A DNA stretch of 64,000 bases from JBGSIC01 sp041751875. GTDB lineage: Bacteria > Bdellovibrionota > FAC87 > UBA2466 > JACKAF01. The first letter of the stretch is position 1, and each line of letters begins with the position of its first letter. The stretch covers positions 7,458-71,457 of the forward strand of contig JBGSIC010000028.1 in the NCBI GenBank assembly GCA_041751875.1. Direction: 5' to 3'. Both the position numbers and the translations under genes were made by a program. Shown one piece after another: positions 25,569-34,395 of this stretch. Under the pieces are notes generated by a model, which ran no database searches, was not told the DNA's origin, and saw only the letters and a list, made by a program, of their open reading frames with translations.

Positions 25569-26717
25569 ATGGCGCCTCCCACGAAGGTCCTTTATCTTAT
25601 TGATATGCTTCCTACGGAGGGTGGCGGAACAATGCAGTATGAGGCTCTTTTTAATACCCTTGATCCTGATCTCTTTGTTCCAGTGGTCTGGTGTGAGCTT
25701 TCAACGGCTTTCAGTCGGCGTCTGATTGAAAGAGGCATTTCCGTTCGTGAAGAGGCGCTTAGTGATTCAGATGTTTTCGCCCCACGAAATCCCTTTCATC
25801 TGCTAAGAAAATGGATTTTCTACCGAAGGTCTTTGCATCGGTTGCGAAAGTTTATTCTCCAGCACGGTATTCAAATCGTTCACGGCGACTACCACAAGGG
25901 AGCCTACCTCGCTGCTTTGCGGTCGGCAGGACTACCCACGATACTACACATACGCTGCGAGCTTTATCCCACTCTTTTGCGCCTGGAAGCTTTTGATCGT
26001 ACAAGTCGGACGATCGTTCTCTCCGAACGATTTAGAAAGTTAGTACTTTCTGGCGGTGTTTCGCCGGAGAAAATTACCAAGATCAATGATGGTGTAGACA
26101 CTACTAAGTTTTCTCCGTCCTGCGGAACGGCCGGCACGCTTTTGGAAATGTTAGGTAGAAAGGATGACACGGTTGTCATCGGCATGGTTGCGCGCTGGGT
26201 TCGGCACAAAAGAGTGCTCGAATTTGTAAGCTTGATTCCTGAGATAAGCCGAGCCCTTCCTTCGGCCAAATTTTTGCTCGTCGGCGCTCACACGGATGGT
26301 CAGTACGAAAAAGAAATTCTGGAGTTTATTGAACGACAAGGACTTAGGGATAAGGTCGTTTGCGTGGACGAGCAGAAGCAAATGGAGCGGGTGTTCAACC
26401 TGTTCGATGTGTTTGTTACGTTAGCGGGCGGGGCGGTGGTATTGGAAGCCATGGCTTGCGCCAAACCGGTTGTTGCCGCCGCTAAACCAAGTCCTCCAGG
26501 CAAAACCATTATCGTTCCGGGGGTAACCGGTTTTTTGGTAAACCATGATGATCTGGGGGGGCTGGCAGCTAAGATTATCGAGTTGGGCAAAGATGGTGAG
26601 ACGCGGCGCGCATTTGGCCTAAACGGCCGGCAGCGGGTGCAGGATGTCTTTGATCAAAAGCGGATCACCAAGCAAACCGAACAACTTTACCAAACTCTTT
26701 TGTCGACTAGGAGCTGA
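25569..26717 (+). CDS. Family 4 glycosyltransferase
   Basis: A 382-residue GT-B enzyme from ATG 25569 (a TTG at 25524 would add 15 residues). The N-terminal half has KVLYLIDMLPTEGGGTMQYEALF, the glycine-rich acceptor-domain loop. The C-terminal half carries VIGMVARWVRHKRVLEFV and ETARRAFG-like helices, and the sugar-nucleotide region VFVTLAGGAVVLEAMACAKPVVA with the E-x7-E-like pattern reduced to one Glu. It probably adds a hexose to an envelope polysaccharide or lipid; donor and acceptor unknown. It is followed 55 bp later by a second glycosyltransferase. Confidence 0.85.
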   Translation: MAPPTKVLYLIDMLPTEGGGTMQYEALFNTLDPDLFVPVVWCELSTAFSRRLIERGISVREEALSDSDVFAPRNPFHLLRKWIFYRRSLHRLRKFILQHGIQIVHGDYHKGAYLAALRSAGLPTILHIRCELYPTLLRLEAFDRTSRTIVLSERFRKLVLSGGVSPEKITKINDGVDTTKFSPSCGTAGTLLEMLGRKDDTVVIGMVARWVRHKRVLEFVSLIPEISRALPSAKFLLVGAHTDGQYEKEILEFIERQGLRDKVVCVDEQKQMERVFNLFDVFVTLAGGAVVLEAMACAKPVVAAAKPSPPGKTIIVPGVTGFLVNHDDLGGLAAKIIELGKDGETRRAFGLNGRQRVQDVFDQKRITKQTEQLYQTLLSTRS

Positions 26718-26772
26718 AATGGGCTCTGTTCTTTTCGGGGTGTTCTACCGATAAGATAGCGAAGGAGCGTGC

Positions 26773-27705
26773 GTGTTTTTTCGCATACTACAATTTGTTG
26801 AAGATTCCGTCGCCCTGGCCCTCCGGTGCCTGCGCTGGCCTTTAGCGCGATGGCAGATTAGTCTTCTCAAAAGCAAGCTTGCTGAAATACGCCCCAACCA
26901 AAGTGAGTTGAAGCTTACCGTTCTAATACCTTACCGCGATCGCTCTGCCGAGCAGCTTTGCTTACTGTTTAAGAGCCTCGCCGAACAAACGTTGCCCACT
27001 CGCTTTTGGCGTACGCTCGTCATTGACTATGGCAGCGATGCCGAACATGTGAAGGTGCTTGACGAACTATCACACCGTTACTCCTTTGAAGTCCTACGGG
27101 TTGAGGAAACAGGAGTCTGGAACCGCGGCCGCGCCCTGAACATTGGCCTGCAAGCCGTTGAGACGCCTTTTGTTTTGCTGGGGCACGTGGATCTCTTCTT
27201 TCAGGCTCAGTACCTCTCAACGGCGATAGATGTGCTGGAAGGTCAAGACAACCAAATGGTGGGTTCGCGTATGATGGATTTGTCCCGCTCGTTTGGAACC
27301 GCGTCGCGGCGATTACAGGAAAAGTCCGCGCTCGCATACGCCAGGCCGCGATTGAATTTGCCCTTCCACCCCTCTGTGCTTGTGCTCCCTACCTGGGCTA
27401 TTCGTTTGATCCGTGGTTTTGATGAGAGGTTTCAGCTTTGGGGGTACGAGGACCTAGATCTCCACGCACGGCTAAAATTACTGGGTCTAAGATTGGTAAA
27501 TATATCAGGACGATCTGAGTACTTCCACCAGTACCACGAGAAATATGCGGGAGTGATTCAGGAAAAGGAACTCACCCGTACGATAGTCCGAAATCGTTTT
27601 CTTTATCTCAGCGAGCCACGTTTGTTGCGAAATCCGACAGGGTGGGGAAAAGCGCATGTTGCCATGCTGCCCGCTAAGAAAGCTAAAGCGGTAGGCGGTT
27701 CTTAG
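26773..27705 (+). CDS. GT-A glycosyltransferase (family 2 with galactosyltransferase-type C-terminus)
   Basis: A 310-residue protein starting at GTG 26773, with AAGGAG nine bases upstream. Residues about 47-160 form a GT-A core (LTVLIPYRDRSAEQL, then VWNRGRALNIGLQAVETPFVLLGHVDLFF, where the usual DxD is HVD). The C-terminal part has FDERFQLWGYEDLDLHARL, the E-D motif of the galactosyltransferase C-terminal/chondroitin-synthase type. An amphipathic N-terminus (FFRILQFVEDSVALALRCL) may sit at the membrane. With the preceding GT4 it forms a small glycan-building pair. Confidence 0.82.
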   Translation: MFFRILQFVEDSVALALRCLRWPLARWQISLLKSKLAEIRPNQSELKLTVLIPYRDRSAEQLCLLFKSLAEQTLPTRFWRTLVIDYGSDAEHVKVLDELSHRYSFEVLRVEETGVWNRGRALNIGLQAVETPFVLLGHVDLFFQAQYLSTAIDVLEGQDNQMVGSRMMDLSRSFGTASRRLQEKSALAYARPRLNLPFHPSVLVLPTWAIRLIRGFDERFQLWGYEDLDLHARLKLLGLRLVNISGRSEYFHQYHEKYAGVIQEKELTRTIVRNRFLYLSEPRLLRNPTGWGKAHVAMLPAKKAKAVGGS

Positions 27706-27727
27706 AGCGCTGATTCGGCCAGTAGCT

Positions 27728-27764
27728 TTCACAAGGTAGTGAAACAGCAGTATACTCGCTGTTT
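27728..27764 (+). promoter_or_regulatory. Predicted promoter with its -10 box in a hairpin loop
   Basis: TTCACA (27728-27733) and TATACT (27751-27756), 17 bp apart, each match five of six sigma-70 bases. The -10 box lies in the loop of a perfect 7-bp hairpin, AAACAGC (27742-27748) with GCTGTTT (27758-27764). The hairpin could instead be a weak terminator for the glycosyltransferase pair or a protein-binding palindrome. Confidence 0.5.
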
Positions 27765-27806
27765 ATTCCTACTGTAGTGGCGCCTCTCTTGCAGTTTCCC
27801 TCCCCG

Positions 27807-29801
27807 ATGAAGAGCCCGCTCACCATAAGCTGTCTAAAAGGGGGAATGCTGGCTGCCCTTTTTTGCCTGAAAGTCGTTGCCGCTGAGCCCAAACCCTTCG
27901 ACAAAGTCATGGTTTTTTCGGGCGGGAGCCACCAAACCGCTTCCTTCTTGGGAATGGTAGAGCAGGCTCGCGAAATGGGATGGGATCCCGATGTGGTGAT
28001 ATCAACTTGCGGTTCCTCAGTCGCCAATCAGATTCTCAACGTGAGTGATGACCCCAAAGAATGGCACCGTATTGTCTCCTCGCGAGAGTTCTACGAGATG
28101 CTCCGCAGGGAAAAAATTAATGAGAAGGCCGCGCAAGGGGTAAACGTCATTGGGACCATTGGTGCGAATGCGGCAGAAAACTTCATGCGCGAGGCCCAGA
28201 ATACCGAGCCCGTCTCGCGGGTACCGGATATTTTTGCCAACAACTATCTCATCCATACTCCCACAAGTGGGTTTCCCAAGACTTTCGACGTGCCTTTTTC
28301 CCGTAAGGGGATCCGATCGATTATGGTCGCTGCCCGCGCTGACATTAAGCCATCTGATGTAGGGAAAAAGCGCAACGGAAGAAAGCTGCTCACTGAACTC
28401 TTTTTCACCGATCCGGATACCGCGCAGTACCTCAAAGGATTTAAGTCCCCCGTCGCGAGAGCGTTTCCCGCCAGCAACATTGCTGACGACACCGCGATCA
28501 TGACCGACCAGTCGCTCGCCGTGGCGATGCGGGCTTCCATTTCGGAACCGACCTTGATGAACCTTATGTCAATCGGGAAAGGCGACGATAGAACTTACCT
28601 AATGGCAGGAAGCGTTGATTCTTATCCTATTGAACTCGCCAAGACGCTAGGCGACCACGTGATTGCCACGCGTATTGGATACATCTCCGATTTGGAAACC
28701 ATGATCGGGGAAAACGTACACGGCTTTAATATGAATGAACGCCGGAGGCAGGTTCAGCGCCAGCAGGTCGACCATTGGATCGATCGGACCAACACGGATG
28801 ATATTGATGATCTCGAACCGAAGAAAAACTTTACTTTCACTAGCGGAAAACTTCTCCACCTTTCCAGTGGGATTCCCGACTCTTACGAAGAATATAAGAA
28901 GATCGTAGACAAGCACTGGAAGTGGGGCAGAGATCGCATGAAGGAAACTCTTGAGACCCCGCGAAACTCTATTGACCATATCCGGAAGGAATCGAGCGAC
29001 GGCGTAAAAGACGGCCTTTTTCACAAAAGCGGAAAAGTCGGGGGAACCTTGTGGGCTCCTGCGATGAGTCTCAGTGGTATTTATTCCCGCATGGAAGAAG
29101 AGGATGACACGGTCGCAGACGCTACTTTCGAAATGCTCGTGAATCAAGGTTGGCCCCTAGGAATCTATGTGGGTGGCTCGGTTATTTTGGATTTGGTAAG
29201 ACGCCATTTTTTGCAAAGCCATCCTTCACTTATCCCCGCCGAGCCTAACCAAAGGGTGCTTCGGATTGTTTCGTATCCTGGACTCAACGAAAAGGACGAT
29301 GGAGTAAAAGACGTTTTGCGAGTTTCGTCATTCAAGGAATTGACCGATTATCTTAGGCGGTCCGATAGCAACGCGCCCTATGATCGGATTGAGTTTGTGG
29401 CGCGATCAAAAAAAAAAGGCAAGATACTCTGGGCTGATGGAACACTTTTGACTGACAAGCAGCTTGCCGCTCTCGCGGAGGTTCCGCGGGTCGGCGTACC
29501 AAACGCCGAAATTATTTTGGCAGTCTCGCGCATGGGCCGTTACCAAGAAGGGCGCGACCAAGCCGCACAGCTCGCTGCGGCACTGGCATCCCATCCCCGC
29601 GTGACGCTGACGGCCCGAGATATCCGCTGGCCGAAGTCGACAGCAACCCACGTCGCCGGCTTTGTGGCTGGTCACTTGAGTGGCTTAACTAATCTGCGCA
29701 CGACTTATTCCACATTGCGCGCCTTACCCTCGGCTCATCGAATGGCAAAAGGGTATGAAAGCTTGCCCTGCGCTGGCTCGCTTCCTCGCTTGGTCGACTA
29801 G
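27807..29801 (+). CDS. Secreted patatin-like protein with altered catalytic motifs
   Basis: A 664-residue protein from ATG 27807, chosen because it gives a normal signal peptide (ending VVAA). After it come VMVFSGGSHQTASFLGMVE, resembling the patatin oxyanion loop, and ISTCGSSVANQIL, which aligns with the GxSxG nucleophile elbow with S71 as the serine and the last Gly changed to Ala. The later AGSVDSYPIELAKTLG resembles the patatin DGG...NxP block, but the catalytic Asp position is Ala. So it may be a patatin fold with weak or lost lipase activity. The C-terminal 200 residues match nothing I know. No strong ribosome site is visible. Confidence 0.6.
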   Translation: MKSPLTISCLKGGMLAALFCLKVVAAEPKPFDKVMVFSGGSHQTASFLGMVEQAREMGWDPDVVISTCGSSVANQILNVSDDPKEWHRIVSSREFYEMLRREKINEKAAQGVNVIGTIGANAAENFMREAQNTEPVSRVPDIFANNYLIHTPTSGFPKTFDVPFSRKGIRSIMVAARADIKPSDVGKKRNGRKLLTELFFTDPDTAQYLKGFKSPVARAFPASNIADDTAIMTDQSLAVAMRASISEPTLMNLMSIGKGDDRTYLMAGSVDSYPIELAKTLGDHVIATRIGYISDLETMIGENVHGFNMNERRRQVQRQQVDHWIDRTNTDDIDDLEPKKNFTFTSGKLLHLSSGIPDSYEEYKKIVDKHWKWGRDRMKETLETPRNSIDHIRKESSDGVKDGLFHKSGKVGGTLWAPAMSLSGIYSRMEEEDDTVADATFEMLVNQGWPLGIYVGGSVILDLVRRHFLQSHPSLIPAEPNQRVLRIVSYPGLNEKDDGVKDVLRVSSFKELTDYLRRSDSNAPYDRIEFVARSKKKGKILWADGTLLTDKQLAALAEVPRVGVPNAEIILAVSRMGRYQEGRDQAAQLAAALASHPRVTLTARDIRWPKSTATHVAGFVAGHLSGLTNLRTTYSTLRALPSAHRMAKGYESLPCAGSLPRLVD

Positions 29802-29845
29802 CCCCTGGCTTGAACACCGTTGGTTAAGGCCTCGCACACCGTACT

Positions 29846-29908
29846 CATTTTAGGCAGTATTCTCATGGTATTAGACAGTGGTGACAAAAAACGTCCCTGC
29901 CTAAAATG
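29846..29908. repeat. Perfect 12-bp inverted repeat in an intergenic region
   Basis: CATTTTAGGCAG (29846-29857) and CTGCCTAAAATG (29897-29908) are perfectly complementary with 39 bp between them. It lies 45 bp after the patatin-like gene and 110 bp before the next start. There is no T-tract, so it is not a standard terminator; a regulator site or a remnant element is possible. Confidence 0.5.
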
Positions 29909-30017
29909 CCAATGATTACGCACTATATTCTGTAAGTATGCGGGATCTGTTTAAAAAATGGCCCGTGTCGTGCATCTCTCAGAGGAAGTACAAACTCTAG
30001 TTGTGAAGTGAGACGGC

Positions 30018-32123
30018 ATGTTTTCAGTGGGGAGAAAATCTATAGCCGAGACCTGGGTGTCCTTTGCGCTCATGGCAGTGGTCGTTTCTACGACCGCTGA
30101 AGCGCGAATATTCAGACGGTTTTTCGGTTTCGGCGGCGGGGGGTTCCGGCAGCCTGTATTCGTACAGCCGCAGCCTGTGCGCCGTTTTCCGCAATCAATG
30201 GGTTGCGGTAATGGCGGCTTCTGTGGTGGCCAGCCCAGCTACCGTGTTGTGCACAACAACAATAATAACAATTTCGTTAATAATAATTTTGATCCCAACG
30301 ACTTCCAACAAGCGGATGCTCGTTTTAAGAATATTAAGGATCAAAAGGGTGTGTTGTTTGAAGCCAACGACGGTGTGGTTGTAGCGCAGCTTTTTGTCGA
30401 TGAGCGTACCGGTGAACTTTTCTCCGTAGGTGTAGATCGCAATGGTAACGTACGAGGCTTTAAACGCCCGGTCGCGACCAACAGCCTCACATTCGCCCAA
30501 TTGCAGCGGTTTTACTTTGATAACCTGGACAAGTTTAAGTCCGCGTTGCGTGAAGCCAATATCGAAGGTAACGGCGCGGCCATTCGTAAAGCCGAGGACA
30601 ATCTCAACCTCGTCCAAAACTTCTTGAACTTTTCAACGCGTGCTACGGGCATCCAACGAGACGGTCGGGTCAATTTTGATATCAGCAAAATGGCGATGCC
30701 TGAGTCTTTAAAGAACGCAGGCGGGATCTTTACGTTACAGAACGTGGCCATTGCGGGTCTTAATTCGACTCTTAATATGCTCACCAATCAGTGTGACATT
30801 CTCTGCGCGGGTCCTCGGATAGACGGTAACACCGCGGTGGGCTGCCGCAGTGTGGGTAACTTGAACGGAAATATCCTTTCAGCGGATCTCACTCAGGGCT
30901 TTGGAGAGCGTACGATTGATTTAATGACCAACTCTTTGGAAGATCCTTATTCCTGTGGCGATCGTCGTACGATGCGGCTCGACTATTTCATCGCGGCGAC
31001 CCTCGCGGATCCCAATAAGTATTATGCGATTAAGCAAGTGCCTCGTGAGTATGAAGAACTCGCTGAGCGCCAGGGTATTTCTGAGAACTCGATTAAGTTT
31101 GCTCAATCTCGCGAAATCAAAATGGTGGTGGGTGCGGGCGAATCGATTGTCGCCAAAACGGAAGGCCCATCGCGTGTTACGGGTTTCCAGAACCAAGATC
31201 GGGTACGCGCGAAATTTGGGAATCGTCCCGCGGTTGCGGCGATGAGTTTAGATTTTCAGAACAACTCAGGCGCAGGGGTAAGTCTAGTATCTGGCTTATC
31301 GCAAGACTTGCTGCATGATCCGGTTGGCGTCATTGGTTCCCAGGCCGGTGGTGAGAAGATCGATGAGCAGTGCAATGGTTTTCATATGTACTCGGTACAA
31401 AATGGGAATGGCGGTCGCTTAAATGGTGTACCAGGAAACGTAGCGAGTCACGGTAACGCGATTGGGGCGGGTACGGAAGTGTCAAATCCCTTGAGCTGCC
31501 GCGAGTGCCACAGTGAAGGTTTCCGCAGTGGCGTGAACCATGCCAAAGAAGGCATTCGTCACAAAACCAATCCTTTTGAATTTTTGGATGCCGGCGAAGC
31601 AGCACGGGCGCGCAACTTAGGTTACCGTCTGCCCGGTGAAATCGGTGCGGTCAATAACGCCCTGAACGTGGACTATCGTCGCGCTCAGCAAGCAGCAAAC
31701 TCACGGTTACCTAACTTCAGCGTTAAGGAAGACAAAGCCACGGGTACGAACACGGTTACACTCGATCCGAACGACTCCATACCGGCTGAGTTTAGGATCG
31801 TAGAACAGTATTTCAAAGCCTTAGGGGATGAAGACGTCGCGCGCGAGATGGGTATTCCCGGGCTGACGGTGGATCAGCTGGAAAATCTCCGTGGTCCGAC
31901 GGGAGAGAAGCTATTCCAGTTAAAATTCGAGAAAAATCCTAAAACCGGTAAGCGCAAAATTCAGCGTGACTCGTTTGCTGAAGTCTTTTGCAAGGCGCGT
32001 GCGGCGATTTCCGCGGGACGCACGGGTGGAGTCGTTGACACCGGGAACGGCCGAGGCCGGGGCACCGGTAATGGCCGACCCGGCACCGAACAGTTCAATC
32101 ACCAAACGGGTCAAAGAATCTAA
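30018..32123 (+). CDS. Secreted glycine/asparagine-rich protein with one heme c site
   Basis: A 701-residue protein. A signal peptide (ending TTAEA near residue 30) is followed by a Gly/Phe/Gln-rich stretch (FGFGGGGFRQPVFVQPQPVRRF) and an asparagine run (about 75-90). A large domain of unknown type follows, then a single CXXCH (CRECH, C494-H498) in an SCRECHSEGFRSG context, similar to the heme motif of periplasmic DUF1588/1592-like or cytochrome c peroxidase-like proteins. The last 30 residues are Gly/Arg/Asn-rich. It is probably a periplasmic or surface monoheme protein. I recognise no family over the full length. Confidence 0.7.
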   Translation: MFSVGRKSIAETWVSFALMAVVVSTTAEARIFRRFFGFGGGGFRQPVFVQPQPVRRFPQSMGCGNGGFCGGQPSYRVVHNNNNNNFVNNNFDPNDFQQADARFKNIKDQKGVLFEANDGVVVAQLFVDERTGELFSVGVDRNGNVRGFKRPVATNSLTFAQLQRFYFDNLDKFKSALREANIEGNGAAIRKAEDNLNLVQNFLNFSTRATGIQRDGRVNFDISKMAMPESLKNAGGIFTLQNVAIAGLNSTLNMLTNQCDILCAGPRIDGNTAVGCRSVGNLNGNILSADLTQGFGERTIDLMTNSLEDPYSCGDRRTMRLDYFIAATLADPNKYYAIKQVPREYEELAERQGISENSIKFAQSREIKMVVGAGESIVAKTEGPSRVTGFQNQDRVRAKFGNRPAVAAMSLDFQNNSGAGVSLVSGLSQDLLHDPVGVIGSQAGGEKIDEQCNGFHMYSVQNGNGGRLNGVPGNVASHGNAIGAGTEVSNPLSCRECHSEGFRSGVNHAKEGIRHKTNPFEFLDAGEAARARNLGYRLPGEIGAVNNALNVDYRRAQQAANSRLPNFSVKEDKATGTNTVTLDPNDSIPAEFRIVEQYFKALGDEDVAREMGIPGLTVDQLENLRGPTGEKLFQLKFEKNPKTGKRKIQRDSFAEVFCKARAAISAGRTGGVVDTGNGRGRGTGNGRPGTEQFNHQTGQRI

Positions 32124-32125
32124 AA

Positions 32126-32578
32126 TCAGTGTTCACCACTAGGACGTGGCACCGCTTCGCCCGCTTTTAAGCTCCGATAATAGTCATGTAGTGAAAGATT
32201 AAAGAGAGGTGTCTCTTCTATATTAGGCACATCGCGATAGACTCCGCCGCAACGGTAGCAGCTAACGACTTCGCCCACCCGCCGGTAAAGCCACCAATCA
32301 ATCACGGTAACCAATAGCAGCGAAATCCCGTAGGTAAAGTAGGCTAGGACCACACCGATGACGACTAAGCCAATTCCCAGAGCGCGGTTAAAGTCGCGGT
32401 GGCGGTATACATCGGCGCAACCGCAGACTACGCACTGGTCAATTCCCTGCGAGTCTTGGAATCGATCCGTGGGAAAGCCGACGACGCTTTTTTGGCAGTG
32501 CGGGCAGGGAGCTTCCTGCGAAGTGACTAGCGCCTGGAAGCGCTGTTTGCAGTGAGGGCAATGAGCGTCGATTTCCAT
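32126..32578 (-). CDS. Zinc-ribbon membrane protein of unknown function
   Basis: A 150-residue protein. Three pairs of CxxC cysteines (CPHC at 7-10, CPHC at 25-28, CVVCGC near 49-54) and a fourth after the membrane part (CYRCG, about 108) suggest two or more zinc ribbons. One or two membrane helices lie at about 67-95 (LGIGLVVIGVVLAYFTYGISLLLVTVIDWWLY). It is the downstream partner of the polytopic protein at 32583 (4 bp apart) and converges on the monoheme gene. The zinc ribbons face the cytoplasm if the usual orientation holds. Function unknown. Confidence 0.7.
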   Translation of the reverse strand: MEIDAHCPHCKQRFQALVTSQEAPCPHCQKSVVGFPTDRFQDSQGIDQCVVCGCADVYRHRDFNRALGIGLVVIGVVLAYFTYGISLLLVTVIDWWLYRRVGEVVSCYRCGGVYRDVPNIEETPLFNLSLHDYYRSLKAGEAVPRPSGEH

Positions 32579-32582
32579 AGCG

Positions 32583-33452
32583 TCAGAGAGCGATGCGGTA
32601 AACCAAGGCGAGATACTGGCTCAAGGTTTCTCCCGCCAGCACGCATAACACCGCGACGTACAAAATGCCCGTGGCGGACTGAGTGCTACGTATCGATACC
32701 GTATTCCAAATAAAATAGAGAAGAACGAGGGGAGCCAGTAGCCCCCACACCCAGCGCATCGTGATAAAAAGGCCAGGGTAACCTGCAAATAGATAGGTAT
32801 AGATTTCCGCCTCGCTTTTTCCCCACAGAAGGCCTACCACGACAGCGGTCCCTAAAAGAAAACGTAGGATAACCAAAACCACGAAAACGACGGTGGTCCG
32901 CTTAAGTTCGTGAATGGAGAGTTTGGGTTGGACGAGATACCAATGGCCCACCAGCATGGCGGCCATCGTAAACCCCATCAATAGCCCCGAGAGAATTCCG
33001 TTTAGTAGGAGGCGCCCCGCATCCAAGGGTTGCCCATGAGCCAGAAGGCCGGGTAGCCAGGTCGCTACCATTACATAGAGTGCGGCGACCGCCCCAAAGG
33101 CGTAAAAAAACGTCGTTAACCACCAACGTGATCCGGCGCTCACAGAATAGAGGGTGCAAAAAGCGGCAAACCAAAAGACGGCAGGGGAGGCATAGGTCCG
33201 AGTCGAAGCGGGGTTAAGAACAAAGAAAGCGGCAAGGGCAAGTATGGCGGCCCCCAGCCCATGGTAAAGGTAGTAGCGTTTGCCCATGGCATTTTGCTTG
33301 AGTACTCCCAAACTAATGAAGAAGCCGGCACACAAGGAAAATAATAGGTTAAATGTGAGCTGTTTTAGGTCCACCGTCCGTCCATAGAGCAGAGAAAGGT
33401 CAGCAATGTCAAATTGACAGCGGAAGGCTGACGAATCTAAGTTGGGAAACAC
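32583..33452 (-). CDS. Polytopic membrane protein of unknown function
   Basis: A hydrophobic protein of up to 289 residues with about eight membrane helices. VGHWYLVQPKLSIHELKR lies in a loop between helices and is the most distinctive segment. The GTG at 33452 leaves only 3 bp to the divergent aminotransferase gene and adds a polar N-terminus; GTG 33374, just before the first helix, is an alternative start. The zinc-ribbon membrane protein gene follows after 4 bp, so the two are likely partners. No known transporter motif seen. Confidence 0.65.
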   Translation of the reverse strand: MFPNLDSSAFRCQFDIADLSLLYGRTVDLKQLTFNLLFSLCAGFFISLGVLKQNAMGKRYYLYHGLGAAILALAAFFVLNPASTRTYASPAVFWFAAFCTLYSVSAGSRWWLTTFFYAFGAVAALYVMVATWLPGLLAHGQPLDAGRLLLNGILSGLLMGFTMAAMLVGHWYLVQPKLSIHELKRTTVVFVVLVILRFLLGTAVVVGLLWGKSEAEIYTYLFAGYPGLFITMRWVWGLLAPLVLLYFIWNTVSIRSTQSATGILYVAVLCVLAGETLSQYLALVYRIAL

Positions 33453-33455
33453 TCT

Positions 33456-34337
33456 ATGGAAGCTCTAGTTTATTTGAACGGTAAAATTTCTGCGGCTAAA
33501 GACGCCAAAGTGTCTGTAATGGACCGTGGCTTTTTGTTCGGCGATGGGGTCTACGAATCGGGACGGACCTACGAGCGCTGCTTTCTTTATCTCGAGGAGC
33601 ATTGGGAGCGTTTGCGACGCTCAGCCGAGAAGCTCCTCCTTCCCATCCCTTGGTCCGACGGAGAGCTCACCCAAAGCTTGTACGAGGTAGCACGCGCTTA
33701 TCCCTCCGAGGAGGCTTGCTTCCGTACGATCGTCACACGGGGAATGGTAGAAGCGGTGGGCCTGGATTTACTCGACACGCCGGCACCCACGTTGGTGCAC
33801 ATTCTCAACGCGGTTCCGGACTACGAAAAAAAGCGAAAAGACGGCATTTTCATTCTGACCTCGAAAATCATTCGCAACAGCGCCGCCGCCCAGGATCCCA
33901 ACATCAAGACCAGCAATTATCTAAATAGTTTGCTCGCCTGCCAGGATGTCAAAGCTCGCGGAAGCGCCGAAGGCGTTATGTGCGACGGACAGGGCAATGT
34001 GACGGAAGGCACGAACTTCTCCATCTTTGGAGTTACCCAAGACGATGTGGTGATTACCCCTGGTCTGGAAGTCGGGATCTTAGATAGCATCACCCGCCGG
34101 CACGTGCTGGATCTCGCGCGTCCGAAGTTCAAAATCCAGGAAGGGTTTATTAGCTTGGCTGCTTTTCAGGCATGCCGGGAAGTGTTTATCGTCAGCAGCA
34201 ATCGGGAGATTTTGCCCGTAAAACAATGGGACGAGAAGCATTATCCCATTCCAGCGAAAATCACCTCAGAACTGATTGAATTGCTTACCGCCGAGATGGC
34301 TGAGTATGTGCGCACGCACCCAAAGTACGATAATTGA
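33456..34337 (+). CDS. Class IV PLP-dependent aminotransferase (D-amino acid / branched-chain type)
   Basis: A 293-residue fold type IV enzyme. SVMDRGFLFGDGVYESGRTY is the N-terminal signature; the PLP lysine is K151 in NIKTSNYLNSLLA; VTEGTNFSIFGV holds the conserved Glu that contacts the pyridine nitrogen. The short length and the RGFLFGDGVYE motif favour D-alanine aminotransferase over IlvE or aminodeoxychorismate lyase. D-amino acids would feed peptidoglycan synthesis; the substrate is inference. The stop is fused to a GGTGCC-family hairpin that separates it from the convergent etf operon. Confidence 0.88.
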   Translation: MEALVYLNGKISAAKDAKVSVMDRGFLFGDGVYESGRTYERCFLYLEEHWERLRRSAEKLLLPIPWSDGELTQSLYEVARAYPSEEACFRTIVTRGMVEAVGLDLLDTPAPTLVHILNAVPDYEKKRKDGIFILTSKIIRNSAAAQDPNIKTSNYLNSLLACQDVKARGSAEGVMCDGQGNVTEGTNFSIFGVTQDDVVITPGLEVGILDSITRRHVLDLARPKFKIQEGFISLAAFQACREVFIVSSNREILPVKQWDEKHYPIPAKITSELIELLTAEMAEYVRTHPKYDN

Positions 34338-34389
34338 AAGGTGCCTGTGCACTTTCCGGACGAAGTACGGAAAGTGACCTGGCACCTTT
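34337..34389. repeat. GGTGCC-family palindromic repeat
   Basis: Arms 34337-34358 (AAAGGTGCCTGTGCACTTTC...) and 34368-34389 (...GACCTGGCACCTTT) pair at 19 of 22 positions around a loop GACGAAGTA. The three mismatches fall in the same central block as in the 16443 copy. The first base is the last base of the aminotransferase stop. Probable bidirectional terminator between convergent genes as well as a dispersed repeat. Confidence 0.85.
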
Positions 34390-34395
34390 ACGGAA

